Shown here in pieces: positions 33,900 through 42,275 of a stretch of 64,000 nt of DNA (its first letter is position 1; each line of letters begins with the position of its first letter). The notes beneath the pieces were generated by a model. It was not told the origin of the DNA, did no database searches, and was given only the letters and a program-made list of their open reading frames with translations. Position numbers and translations under genes: made by a program. Location: the NCBI RefSeq assembly GCF_030506255.1, contig NZ_CP113431.1, positions 2,353,501-2,417,500 of the forward strand, in the 5' to 3' direction. This DNA is from Nocardioides sp. Arc9.136. GTDB lineage: Bacteria > Actinomycetota > Actinomycetes > Propionibacteriales > Nocardioidaceae.

Positions 33900-34663
33900 G
33901 GTGCTCCTTGCTCGGTGACCCCGGTGGCGGGGTCGGGTTCGACATCGGTGGCTGGCAACGGACCCGGCAGCTCCAGCCCGGTCGACCTGCGTGCGTGGTC
34001 CAGGTGGACCAACATGTGCTCCCTCAACAACAACGAGGCGTGCTCGACCTGTTCCCGGGTGCGGGGCCACGGTACGGCGCCGACGTGCCACGGCGCACCG
34101 AAGCAGACGGCCATGGCGGTCCCGCGCGGCGGCAGCTGGCCCATGTGGGCCCCCGGCGCACGGGTGCCGAGGAAGGTCACGGGCACCACGGGAGCGCCCG
34201 TCACCAGGGCGAAGTACGCCGCGCCGCGGTGGAAGCGGCCGAGGTCACCGCCGCCGCGGGCGCCCTCGGGGAAGATGCCGACCGCTCCCCCGTCGCGCAG
34301 CACGCGCAGGCACACCTTCACGGCGTACGGGTCGGGGTTGAACCGGTCCAGCGGCACCTGGCCGGAGGCGAGCAGGAAGCGGCCGAGGGCGCCGCGGAAC
34401 ATCTCGAGCTTGGTCAGCGCGTGCACCGGGCGCGGGGCGAACATCGCCAGGAACGGCCCGTCGGCCACGCCGAGGTGGTTGGCGGCGAAGATCACCGGGC
34501 CGGAGGCGGGGACCTGGTCGCTGCCCAGGACGCGCACGTCGTACCGCCGTCGGACCAGCCCGCGCGCGACCGGGCGCAGCGGGTGGAGGAGGTAGCGCGG
34601 GGGGAAGCGGACCTGGTCGCTGCGCGGCCGCTCCCGGTGGACGGCCGGCGCCGCCGGGGTCAC
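33896..34663 (-). CDS. plsC: 1-acyl-glycerol-3-phosphate acyltransferase (PlsC family)
   Basis: 255 residues from GTG 34661-34663, overlapping the cmk stop (GTGA). [15 protein letters not shown] carries the HX4D catalytic motif and [13 protein letters not shown] the substrate-binding FPEG motif of the PlsC family. [10 protein letters not shown] fits the motif II region. It would acylate lysophosphatidic acid at the membrane in phospholipid synthesis. Located between cmk and der. Confidence 0.88.
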   Translation of the reverse strand: MTPAAPAVHRERPRSDQVRFPPRYLLHPLRPVARGLVRRRYDVRVLGSDQVPASGPVIFAANHLGVADGPFLAMFAPRPVHALTKLEMFRGALGRFLLASGQVPLDRFNPDPYAVKVCLRVLRDGGAVGIFPEGARGGGDLGRFHRGAAYFALVTGAPVVPVTFLGTRAPGAHMGQLPPRGTAMAVCFGAPWHVGAVPWPRTREQVEHASLLLREHMLVHLDHARRSTGLELPGPLPATDVEPDPATGVTEQGAP

Positions 34664-35367
34664 GTCCCGACCCGGTCGACCATGCCCACCACCAGCTCGA
34701 TCACCTCGTCGAGGGTGTAGCCGGTGGTGTCGACGTGGACGGCGCCGTCGGCCATCACCAGCGGCGCGGTGGCGCGGCCGGAGTCGATGGCGTCGCGCGA
34801 GAGCAGGAGCTGCTCGGTGGTCGCGATGTCGGCGGCGCCCTGCTCGGCGGCGCGACGGGTGGCGCGGGCGGCGGCGTCCGCGGTGAGGTACAGCTTGACC
34901 GGGGCGTCCGGCACGACGACCGAGCCGATGTCGCGCCCCTCGACGACGATCCCGGTCGGGTCGACGTCGGCGCCGATGATGTCGCGCTGGAGCCGCAGCA
35001 GCCGGGCCCGGACCTCCGGGACGGTGCTGACCGGCGAGACGGAGCCGGTGACTTCGTCGGTGCGGATCGCGGCGGCCACGTCGGTGCCGTCGACGGTGAT
35101 GGTCGGTCCGGCGGGGTCGGTGCCCGAGACGATGACCGGCTCGTCGGCCCGCGCCGCGACCGCGGCGGGGTCGTGGACGTCGACGCCGTGCTCGAGCATC
35201 CACCAGGTCATCGCCCGGAACATCGCCCCGGTGTCGAGGTAGCGCAGGCCGAGGCGGGTCGCGACGCCGCGGCAGGTGCTGGACTTGCCGGAGCCGGAGG
35301 TGCCGTCGACGGCGACGACGAGCCTGTCGGGGAACAGGTCGGAACGGTCCGCGGCAGTGCTGGTCAC
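34660..35367 (-). CDS. cmk: Cytidylate kinase
   Basis: 235 residues from GTG 35365-35367. Walker A is AVDGTSGSGKSSTCRGVA. YLDTGAMFRAMTWWML and GIVVEGRDIGSVVVPDAPVK are typical of CMP kinase, and LLLSRDAIDSGRATAPL belongs to the lid/CMP site. It phosphorylates CMP and dCMP. It lies 11 nt downstream of tyrA. Confidence 0.95.
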   Translation of the reverse strand: MTSTAADRSDLFPDRLVVAVDGTSGSGKSSTCRGVATRLGLRYLDTGAMFRAMTWWMLEHGVDVHDPAAVAARADEPVIVSGTDPAGPTITVDGTDVAAAIRTDEVTGSVSPVSTVPEVRARLLRLQRDIIGADVDPTGIVVEGRDIGSVVVPDAPVKLYLTADAAARATRRAAEQGAADIATTEQLLLSRDAIDSGRATAPLVMADGAVHVDTTGYTLDEVIELVVGMVDRVGT

Positions 35368-35378
35368 GGACGCGCAGC

Positions 35379-36479
35379 CTACCGGTGGGTGGACCAGGCC
35401 CGTGATTCCAACGAGGTCACCAGGTGCTCGGCGCGCGACTCCTCGACCAGCAGCTCGACCAGACCCACCGGTCGGCCGGGGTCGTGGTCGATGCGGACGT
35501 CCTCGATGTTGACCTCGCTGGCGACCGCGTCGGCGAAGAGCCGGGCGAGCTCGCCGGGGTGGTCGGGGACCGAGACCCAGACCGACGCCATCGGCCGGGC
35601 CGGCCCGCCGTGCTTGGCGGGGATCACCCGGGTGCCCTGCACGCCGTGCGCGAGCACCTCCTCGAGCGCACCCCGGTCGCCGCGTCCCACGGCGTCGCGG
35701 ACCCGGTCGAGGTCGGCCCGCACCTCGTCGAGCAGCGCCACGACGGCGTCGGCGTTGGCGCTGACGATCTGGCCGTAGAGCCGGGGGTCGCCCGCGGCGA
35801 CGCGGGTCACGTCCCGGACGCCCTGGCCGGAGAGCGCGAGGTGGTTCTCGGGTCCGGCGGCGAGCCGCGCGGCCACGAGCGCGGACAGCAGGTGGGGCAC
35901 GTGGGAGGTGCGTGCCACGGCACGGTCGTGCTCGGCGGGCGTCAGCCAGACGGGTACGCCGCCGGCGAGCCGCACCAGCGCCTCGACCGTCTCGACCGCA
36001 GCGGGTGCGGAGCCGGCGTGCGGCGTGATCGCCCACGGGCGGCCGTCGAAGAGCGACGCGGAGCCGGCCAGCGGGCCGGACCGCTCGCTGCCCGCCATCG
36101 GGTGGCTGCCGACGTACCGCGCGGCACCGGGGTGGTCCGCGACCGCCGCGAGCGGGACGCTCTTGACGCTGCCCACGTCGGTGACGACCGCGTCGGTGCC
36201 CTCGGTGGCGTCGAGGGCGGCCGCGATCACCTCGCCGAGGTGGTCCGGCGGGACCGCCACGACCACGAGCGCCGGGCGGTCGCCGACCGCGCGCGGGCGG
36301 CCGGCGCCCAGGCCGGAGGCCGTGCGGACGTTCTCCCCCGCGGTGTCGGTCAGCAGCACCTCGAGGCCGGCGCGGCGGCAGGCCAGGCCGATGGACGTGC
36401 CCAGCAGCCCGGCACCGACGACCTCGACCGGCCCGGCGATCCCACTCGTCCCGGTGCTCCCGGGCAGCGGCTCAGGCAT
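35379..36479 (-). CDS. tyrA: Prephenate dehydrogenase with ACT domain
   Basis: 366 residues. An N-terminal Rossmann fold (VEVVGAGLLGTSIGLACRRA) with VVTDVGSVKSVPL and the prephenate-binding GSHPMAGSERSGP is followed by a helical dimerisation region and an ACT domain (about 285-360, SVWVSVPDHPGELARLFADA), probably for tyrosine feedback. It oxidatively decarboxylates prephenate to 4-hydroxyphenylpyruvate. The stop of aroH overlaps its start by 8 nt, placing two steps of one pathway together. Confidence 0.94.
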   Translation of the reverse strand: MPEPLPGSTGTSGIAGPVEVVGAGLLGTSIGLACRRAGLEVLLTDTAGENVRTASGLGAGRPRAVGDRPALVVVAVPPDHLGEVIAAALDATEGTDAVVTDVGSVKSVPLAAVADHPGAARYVGSHPMAGSERSGPLAGSASLFDGRPWAITPHAGSAPAAVETVEALVRLAGGVPVWLTPAEHDRAVARTSHVPHLLSALVAARLAAGPENHLALSGQGVRDVTRVAAGDPRLYGQIVSANADAVVALLDEVRADLDRVRDAVGRGDRGALEEVLAHGVQGTRVIPAKHGGPARPMASVWVSVPDHPGELARLFADAVASEVNIEDVRIDHDPGRPVGLVELLVEESRAEHLVTSLESRAWSTHR

Positions 36480-36855
36480 CCGGCAGGTCGCGGGTGCGGG
36501 TCAGGTCGCGCCGCAGCGCTGCGGCGCCGTGCAGGTAGACGTGGGTGACGTCGGCCCGCGGGAGGTCGGTCTCCACGTGCGCCATCATCCGGACCACGCG
36601 CGGCATCGAGCGCTCGATCTCCAGCTCGCGGGCGCAGATCAGCGGGACCTCGCCGAAGCCGAGCTGGCGGGCGGCGTACGCCGGGAACTCCGAGACCAGG
36701 TCGGAGGTCGCGGTGAAGATCACCGAGATCACGTCGTCGACGACCAGCCCGTTGGCCTCCATGACGTCGGTGACCATCTCCGCGACCCGCTCGAGCATGT
36801 GGTCGCGTGAGTCCTCCTCGAGCTGGGTCGCTCCCCGGATCGCCCGCACCGCCAC
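36472..36855 (-). CDS. aroH: Chorismate mutase, AroH type
   Basis: 127 residues, the usual length of the monofunctional trimeric AroH fold. VRAIRGATQLEEDSRDHMLE contains the active-site Arg residues, and VISVIFTATSDLVSEFPAYA and IERSMPRVVRMMAHVE are conserved. It converts chorismate to prephenate, the substrate of the overlapping tyrA. Confidence 0.95.
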   Translation of the reverse strand: MAVRAIRGATQLEEDSRDHMLERVAEMVTDVMEANGLVVDDVISVIFTATSDLVSEFPAYAARQLGFGEVPLICARELEIERSMPRVVRMMAHVETDLPRADVTHVYLHGAAALRRDLTRTRDLPDA

Positions 36856-36968
36856 GTCTCGCTCTCCTTCTCGCCCGCACTCGCCTGGTCCCTCACCGAC
36901 CGGGTCAGGCTATCGGCCGCCCGCCGTCCCGCCGCCGGGTGGCTCGACGCGTGGCCACCGCGACCCGG

Positions 36969-37880
36969 TCAGGCCACGAGGGCGGTGATCAGGACGACGG
37001 CGGGCACCGACAGCAGGGTGCTGACGAAGATCGCGTCGCGGGCGAGGATCGGCTCGCGCTCGTACCGGGAGGCGATCACGAAGACGTTCTGCGCGGTCGG
37101 CAGCGCCGCGAGGACGGTGACCGCGAGCAGCCCCGCCGAGGACAGGTCCAGCGCGTAGCGGCCGAGGACGTAGGCGAGGACCGGCTGGAGCACGAGCTTC
37201 AGGCCGACCACCCCGGCCAGCTCGACCGGCGGCACTCCTCTGCCCGGCAGCGGTCCCAGGCGGAGGCTGATGCCGTAGGCGAGCAGCATCGAGGGCACGG
37301 CCATCCCGCCCACCAGGGCCAGCGGGTCGTGCACGGCCGCGGGCAGCTGCTGCCCGGTCAGCGCGAAGCCGAGGCCGAGGGCGGAGCCGACGGTGATCGG
37401 GTTCGTCACCGGCCGCGCGAGGATGCGCCGTACCGACAGCCGGGTCTCGCTGCGGTCCACGTCGAGCAGCGTCAGCGCCAGCGGCTGCAGCACGAGGAGC
37501 TGGAGGAGGAGCGTCGGGGCCACCAGGGCCGGGTCGCCCAGGACGTACGCCGCGATCGGCAGGCCGAGGTTGCCGGCGTTGACGTACGCCGCGCACAGCG
37601 CCCCCACGACGGTCGCGCCCAGCGGCCGACGGCGCAGCGCCGCGAGCGCGACGTACGCGAGGCCGGTGAGCAGCACCGCGCCCGTGGTCGCCACGAGGGC
37701 CCCGGAGAAGAGCGCCCCGAGGTCGCTGTCCTCGAGCACGGTGACCAGCAGGGCCGGGCTCGCGACGTAGAACGCCAGGGTCGAGAGCGTGCGCTGCCCG
37801 GCCGCGTCGATGACCCGCAGGTGGGCGAGGAGCACCCCGAGGGCGATGAGGGAGGCGATCGTCGCGTACCCCGCGAACAC
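36969..37880 (-). CDS. AEC-family (auxin efflux carrier) transporter
   Basis: 303 residues if started at GTG 37878-37880, directly before the first span; GTG 37928 gives 319 residues and neither has an ideal ribosome site. About ten hydrophobic segments in two groups of five surround NAGNLGLPIAAYVLGDPALV, the conserved AEC motif, and ALPTAQNVFVIASRYERE near the end. AEC carriers export organic anions or amino-acid derivatives by ion coupling; the substrate is unknown. Confidence 0.82.
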   Translation of the reverse strand: MFAGYATIASLIALGVLLAHLRVIDAAGQRTLSTLAFYVASPALLVTVLEDSDLGALFSGALVATTGAVLLTGLAYVALAALRRRPLGATVVGALCAAYVNAGNLGLPIAAYVLGDPALVAPTLLLQLLVLQPLALTLLDVDRSETRLSVRRILARPVTNPITVGSALGLGFALTGQQLPAAVHDPLALVGGMAVPSMLLAYGISLRLGPLPGRGVPPVELAGVVGLKLVLQPVLAYVLGRYALDLSSAGLLAVTVLAALPTAQNVFVIASRYEREPILARDAIFVSTLLSVPAVVLITALVA

Positions 37881-37954
37881 CCCTCCCACCGGCCGAACAC
37901 TAGGTGGCGCGCCGGCACCGCCGGGCACCGCCCTCCGTCGCCGGCGGCCGCCGG

Positions 37955-38716
37955 TCAGAGCTTCGCGGAGTCCAGCAGCTCGCCGAGCTCGTCGTGGGTC
38001 AGGTCGCGCAGCTCGCCGGGGGCCAGGCCCTTGAGCTGCACCGGGCCGATCGCGGTCCGGGTCAGCCGCCGCACCGGGTGCCCGACGTGGTCGAGCAGCC
38101 GGCGCACGATCCGGTTGCGGCCCTCGTGGATGACCAGCTCGACGATCGACCGGTCCTTGTACGTCTCGACGACCCGGACCTTCTTCACCGTCACCGGGCC
38201 GTCCTCGAGGGTCACGCCCTCGAGCAGGGCCTTGGTCGTGCGGCGGAACACCTCGCCCTCGACCTCCGCGACGTAGGTCTTGTCGACCTCGTAGGAGGGG
38301 TGGGCCATCCGCTGGGCGAAGTCACCGTCGTTGGTCAGCAGGATCAGACCGGAGGTGTCGGTGTCGAGGCGACCCACGTGGAAGAGCCGCTCGGGCCGGT
38401 CGTCGACGAGGTCCTGCAAGGTGCGGCGTCCCTCGGGGTCGGACATCGTCGAGACGACGCCGCGCGGCTTGTTCAGCACGAGGTAGACGTGCGCCGAGAC
38501 CGGCGGCAGTCGCTTGCCCTCGACACGGATCACCGCGGTGCGCGGGTCGACCTTGGTGCCGAGCCGGGTCACGACCTCCCCGTCGACCTCGACCGCACCC
38601 TCGAGCATCAATTCCTCGCAGCGCCGCCGCGAGGCGACGCCGGACTGCGCCAGCAGCTTCTGCAGCCGGACCAGCCCGTCCTCGTCGGTCTGGATCTCCC
38701 TGCCTCCGGTGCTCAT
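37955..38716 (-). CDS. rluB: 23S rRNA pseudouridine synthase (RluB/RsuA family)
   Basis: 253 residues, ATG 38714-38716 overlapping the scpB stop. An S4 domain (VRLQKLLAQSGVASRRRCEE) precedes the catalytic domain, with the Asp in FHVGRLDTDTSGLILLTNDG. LVIHEGRNRIVRRLLDHVGH is the C-terminal family motif. It isomerises U2605-type positions in 23S rRNA. The scpA-scpB-rluB order is widely conserved. Confidence 0.92.
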   Translation of the reverse strand: MSTGGREIQTDEDGLVRLQKLLAQSGVASRRRCEELMLEGAVEVDGEVVTRLGTKVDPRTAVIRVEGKRLPPVSAHVYLVLNKPRGVVSTMSDPEGRRTLQDLVDDRPERLFHVGRLDTDTSGLILLTNDGDFAQRMAHPSYEVDKTYVAEVEGEVFRRTTKALLEGVTLEDGPVTVKKVRVVETYKDRSIVELVIHEGRNRIVRRLLDHVGHPVRRLTRTAIGPVQLKGLAPGELRDLTHDELGELLDSAKL

Positions 38717-39450
38717 GCGGGCTCGGTCCCTCCGTCGGGCTCGGTGCCCGGCCCCGTCTCCGGGGCCGGCTCGGGAAGGTGCTCGGGCTCGTGCTCGGGC
38801 TCGGTCGGGGGCTCGGGCGCCGGGGCGCTCATCTCGGACAGCTCGTCCTCCAGGTCGTCCATGTCGGGCAGGTACGGCGCCAGCTCGGGCAGGTCGTCCA
38901 GCGAGGTGACGCCGATCCGCTCGAGGAAGTAGGCGGTGGTGCGGTACAGGTTCGCACCGGTCTCGGGGTCCTGTCCGGCCTCCTCGACCAGGCCGCGGCT
39001 GAGCAGGGTGCGCATCACACCGTCGACGTTCACGCCGCGGATGGCCGAGACCCGCGCCCGGGACACCGGCTGCTTGTAGGCGACCACCGCGAGGGTCTCG
39101 AGCGCCGCCTGGGTGAGCCGGGCCTGCTGGCCCTCGAGCACGAAGCGCTCGACCACCCCGGCGAACGCCTCGCGGGTGTAGAACCGCCATCCCCCGGCGA
39201 CGTTGCGCAGCTCGAAGCCGCGCTGCTGCTCGTCGTACTCCGCGGCGAGCTGCGCGAGCGCGGCCGTCACGTCGGGCGCGGGGTGGCCGGCGGCCGCCGC
39301 CAACGTGGGCACGTCGAGCGGCTGGTCGGCGACCATCAGCACCGCCTCGAGCGCCGGGCGCAGGTCGACGAGCGGCACCTCCAGCGTCTCGGCGCCGGTC
39401 CCGTCACCGGTCCCGGCCTCGGGGCCGTGGTCCGTGCTGGCCTCACTCAT
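38713..39450 (-). CDS. scpB: Segregation and condensation protein ScpB
   Basis: 245 residues from ATG 39448-39450. Two winged helices: LRPALEAVLMVADQPLDVPT and LTQAALETLAVVAYKQPVSR-A-RVSAIRGVNVDGVMRTLLSR, then a Pro/Glu-rich disordered tail. It acts with ScpA and Smc in chromosome condensation. The start overlaps the scpA stop by 8 nt. Confidence 0.95.
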   Translation of the reverse strand: MSEASTDHGPEAGTGDGTGAETLEVPLVDLRPALEAVLMVADQPLDVPTLAAAAGHPAPDVTAALAQLAAEYDEQQRGFELRNVAGGWRFYTREAFAGVVERFVLEGQQARLTQAALETLAVVAYKQPVSRARVSAIRGVNVDGVMRTLLSRGLVEEAGQDPETGANLYRTTAYFLERIGVTSLDDLPELAPYLPDMDDLEDELSEMSAPAPEPPTEPEHEPEHLPEPAPETGPGTEPDGGTEPA

Positions 39451-40309
39451 CCGAACCGGCCTCCTCGTCTGCGGGCGGGTGTTCCGCCGGCGGCGCACCC
39501 TCGAACTCGTCGCGGACCAGGTCGTCGACGTCCGCGTCGTCCTCCCCGGTCCACCGCACGGTCAGCTCGCCGAGCGGGGTGACCTGGTCGAAGGCGACCG
39601 CTCCCTCCCGGAACAGCTCGAGCAGCGACAGGAACCGCGCCACCGTGGTGAGCGTGTCGGGGCTGTCGCCGCACAGGGTGCGGAAGGTCATCGTGCCGGT
39701 ACGCCGCAGCCGGTCCACCACCAGGGCCGCCTGCTCGCGCACGCTCACCCGAGGGGCGTGGATGTGCTGCAGGCTCACCTCGGGCGGGCCCGGCTTCGGC
39801 GCGAGCGCCTTGGCGGCCAGCGCGGCGAACTGCTCGAGCCCGATGCCGATGAGCACCTCGGGCAGCAGCGTGGCGTACCGCTCCTCCAGCCCCACGGCCC
39901 GCGGGTGGCGCCGCGACTCCCCCGCCAGGCGGGTCTCGAGGACGGCGGCGACCTGCTTGAAGGCCTTGTACTGCAGCAGCCGGGCGAAGAGGAGGTCGCG
40001 CGCCTCCAGCAGCGCGAGGTCCTCCTCGTCCTCGACGTCGCCCTGGGGCAGCAGGCGGGCCGCCTTGAGGTCGAGCAGCGTCGCGGCGACCAGCAGGAAG
40101 GACGTGGTCTGCTCGAGGTCCCAGACGCTGCCGCCGGCCTTGACGTGGGCGATGAACTCGTCGGTGACCTTCGACAGCGCGACCTCGGTGACGTCGAGCT
40201 TGTGCTTGGCGATGAGGCTGAGCAGGAGGTCGAAGGGCCCGTCGAAGTTGTCCAGGTGCAGCTCGAAGCCGGCCGTGGACGCGGTCTCCTCCCGCTCGAC
40301 GGCCGTCAT
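39443..40309 (-). CDS. scpA: Segregation and condensation protein ScpA
   Basis: 288 residues. FELHLDNFDGPFDLLLSLIA is the classic kleisin N-terminal motif that contacts the Smc neck; TTSFLLVAATLLDLKAARLL follows, and a C-terminal winged helix (TFRTLCGDSPDTLTTVARFL) contacts the Smc head. It is the kleisin of the Smc-ScpAB condensin. A possible end of the parA transcript lies 22 nt upstream, without a hairpin. Confidence 0.96.
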   Translation of the reverse strand: MTAVEREETASTAGFELHLDNFDGPFDLLLSLIAKHKLDVTEVALSKVTDEFIAHVKAGGSVWDLEQTTSFLLVAATLLDLKAARLLPQGDVEDEEDLALLEARDLLFARLLQYKAFKQVAAVLETRLAGESRRHPRAVGLEERYATLLPEVLIGIGLEQFAALAAKALAPKPGPPEVSLQHIHAPRVSVREQAALVVDRLRRTGTMTFRTLCGDSPDTLTTVARFLSLLELFREGAVAFDQVTPLGELTVRWTGEDDADVDDLVRDEFEGAPPAEHPPADEEAGSDE

Positions 40310-40331
40310 CCCCGGGTCATCCCCCGGCCCG

Positions 40332-40700
40332 TCACTCGCTCAGCCGGCGGACCAGCGCGCTGTCCTCGCCGTGGGCCTCGTAGTCGGCCAGCACCAGCGC
40401 GACCGCCTCCCGGACCAGCCGGCCCCGGTCGACCGCGAGCCCCTGGGCACGGCGCAGCGAGAGCCGGGCGTGCTCGATCTCGAGCAGCTCCTCGGAGGTG
40501 ACGTAGACCGTCATCTTCTCGTCGTGGCGGACCCGGCCGCTGGGCTTCTTGGCCGGCTTCGCCGGGCCGTCCTCGCGCTGCGCCGGGGCGTCGGAGGGCT
40601 CCTCGGGCCGGTCGGGGACGGCGCGGACCGCCTTGCGCGCGGGCTCCTCGTCGGGGACCGCGGTCGGGCGGAACAGGTCGTCGGCCGAGGGCAGGCTCAC
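40332..40700 (-). CDS. Small ParA-associated protein of unknown function
   Basis: 122 residues from GTG 40698-40700, overlapping the parA stop (GTGA). A disordered Pro/Glu/Lys-rich first half is followed by MTVYVTSEELLEIEHARLSL...DRGRLVREAVALVLADYE. The beta strand followed by two helices resembles a ribbon-helix-helix DNA-binding domain, which would suit a partner of ParA. Function is inferred only from fold impression and coupling. Confidence 0.7.
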   Translation of the reverse strand: MSLPSADDLFRPTAVPDEEPARKAVRAVPDRPEEPSDAPAQREDGPAKPAKKPSGRVRHDEKMTVYVTSEELLEIEHARLSLRRAQGLAVDRGRLVREAVALVLADYEAHGEDSALVRRLSE

Positions 40701-41722
40701 TCGGCGGGCCACCGCGCGATCACCTCCCGGGCGAGCTGGCGGTAGGAGTCGGCACCGGCCGAGCTCGAGGCGTACGTCGTGATCGGCTCGCCCGCGACGG
40801 TCGAGTCGGAGAACTTCACGGTGCGGCGGATGACGGTGTGGAAGACCTTCTCGCCCCAGGCCTGGACCAGCCGCTCCATCACCTCGCGGGAGTGCAGCGT
40901 GCGGCCGTCGAACATGGTGCCGAGCACGCCGTCGATCTCCAGGCCGGGGTTGAGCCGCTCGCGGACCTTGTCGATGGTGGTCTTCAGCAGGGCGACGCCG
41001 CGCAGCGCGAAGTACTCGCACTCCAGCGGCACGATCACGCCGTGGCTCGCGGTCAGCGCGTTGACCGTGAGCAGGCCCAGCGAGGGCTGGCAGTCGATGA
41101 GGATGACGTCGTACTCCGCGAGCGCCGGCGCCAGCACCCGCTGCAGCGTCTGCTCACGGGCGACCTCGTGGACCAGCTGGACCTCGGCGGCCGAGAGGTC
41201 GATGTTCGAGGGCAGCAGGTCCATCCCGGGCACGCCGGAGGGCACGACGACGTCCTCGAGCGTGACGTCGCGCTCCATGAGCAGGTTGTAGACCGTCAGA
41301 TCCATCTCGTGCGGGTTGAGGCCCAGCCCGACCGAGAGCGAGCCCTGCGGGTCGAAGTCGACGAGGAGGACCTTGCGGCCGTACTCCACCAGCGAGGCGC
41401 CGAGGTTGATGGTCGTCGTGGTCTTGCCGACGCCACCCTTCTGGTTGCACATCGAGATCACGCGGGCGTGGCCGTGCTCGGCCACCGGCTGGGGGTCCGG
41501 GAACACCGGCATCGGGCGCCCGGTGGGGCCGAGCGCCGGCCCGTCGCCAGCCGCCCCCCGCGCCTGGCGGGCGGGGACGACGGGACGTTCGAACGGGAGC
41601 GGCTCGGTCACGCGGGAATCGTCCTCCACGGGGGTCGCGGGTCGCGCGGGCGGGGTGGGGGTGCGGATCAGGGGCGGCATCTCGGGTGCACCGGAACCGG
41701 CGTGGAACCCACCATCGCTCAT
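40697..41722 (-). CDS. parA: ParA-family ATPase (chromosomal, scpAB-linked)
   Basis: 341 residues. After ~85 disordered residues comes the intact deviant Walker A CNQKGGVGKTTTTINLGASL, the DFDPQG Walker A' and VILIDCQPSLGLLTVNA Walker B. All ParA signature residues are present. Homologues lie upstream of scpAB in actinobacteria, separate from the oriC-linked parAB. It binds DNA non-specifically with ATP. A TAGGGT promoter precedes it. Confidence 0.93.
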   Translation of the reverse strand: MSDGGFHAGSGAPEMPPLIRTPTPPARPATPVEDDSRVTEPLPFERPVVPARQARGAAGDGPALGPTGRPMPVFPDPQPVAEHGHARVISMCNQKGGVGKTTTTINLGASLVEYGRKVLLVDFDPQGSLSVGLGLNPHEMDLTVYNLLMERDVTLEDVVVPSGVPGMDLLPSNIDLSAAEVQLVHEVAREQTLQRVLAPALAEYDVILIDCQPSLGLLTVNALTASHGVIVPLECEYFALRGVALLKTTIDKVRERLNPGLEIDGVLGTMFDGRTLHSREVMERLVQAWGEKVFHTVIRRTVKFSDSTVAGEPITTYASSSAGADSYRQLAREVIARWPAE

Positions 41723-41800
41723 CAGCTGCTCCTGATTCCCGACCCACGCCGCTGCCGGCGGGGTCGTTTGTCGACATCACGACTTGTGACCGTCCCGCGC

Positions 41801-41830
41801 ACCCTAGGACCGCTCTCCGACGCGCAACAA
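41801..41830 (-). promoter_or_regulatory. Predicted promoter of parA
   Basis: On the minus strand TTGTTG (41830-41825), 18 nt, TAGGGT (41806-41801). The -10 is the typical actinobacterial housekeeping form; the leader to the ATG is ~75 nt. Confidence 0.5.
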
Positions 41831-41965
41831 CACGACGGCGCAATCCCCCAGGCACCGGCCCGGATCTGTGCACGACGTGTGCACGGGGTCCCGCTCAGGT
41901 GCACAGGCGGGGCGCCTCCTGTGCACTTTCCTGTGGAGGACGACCGCCGCCACCGGCGGCCCGGA

Positions 41966-42256
41966 TCAGGCGAGGAGGTCCTGGTAGTCGGGGTGCTTGT
42001 CGATCCAGCCCGCGATGAACGAGCACTGCGCGACGACCTTCGCCGACCCCTCGCCGCGCACGTCGTCCAGCGCCGCCCGGGCGAGCGCCGAGCCGACCCC
42101 GCGGCCCTCGAAGTCCTCGTCGACGACGGTGTGGGTGAAGGTGACGGTGTCGCCGTCGCGGTGGTACTCGGCGTACCCGGCGAGCCGGCCGTCCAGCTCG
42201 GCCACCCACCGGTGCTCGCTCGTGTCGTTGCGGACCTGGGGCGTCTCGTCGCTCAT
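41966..42256 (-). CDS. YjdJ-type GCN5-related N-acetyltransferase
   Basis: 96 residues, a short GNAT of the YjdJ type. HRWVAELDGRLAGYAEYHRD and the acetyl-CoA loop VDEDFEGRGVGSALARAALD (R-x-x-G-x-A/G pattern) are clear, followed by CSFIAGWIDKHPDYQDL. The W-x-x-KHPxY ending is characteristic of this family. The substrate is unknown. Confidence 0.88.
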   Translation of the reverse strand: MSDETPQVRNDTSEHRWVAELDGRLAGYAEYHRDGDTVTFTHTVVDEDFEGRGVGSALARAALDDVRGEGSAKVVAQCSFIAGWIDKHPDYQDLLA

Positions 42257-42275
42257 GGCGCCACCGTACGTCGCG

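Noticed and set aside
36890..36975. Near-repeat of ACCGGGTCAGGC and ACCCGGTCAGGC between aroH and the transporter
   Set aside because: Too short and imperfect in GC-rich DNA to claim a regulatory site.
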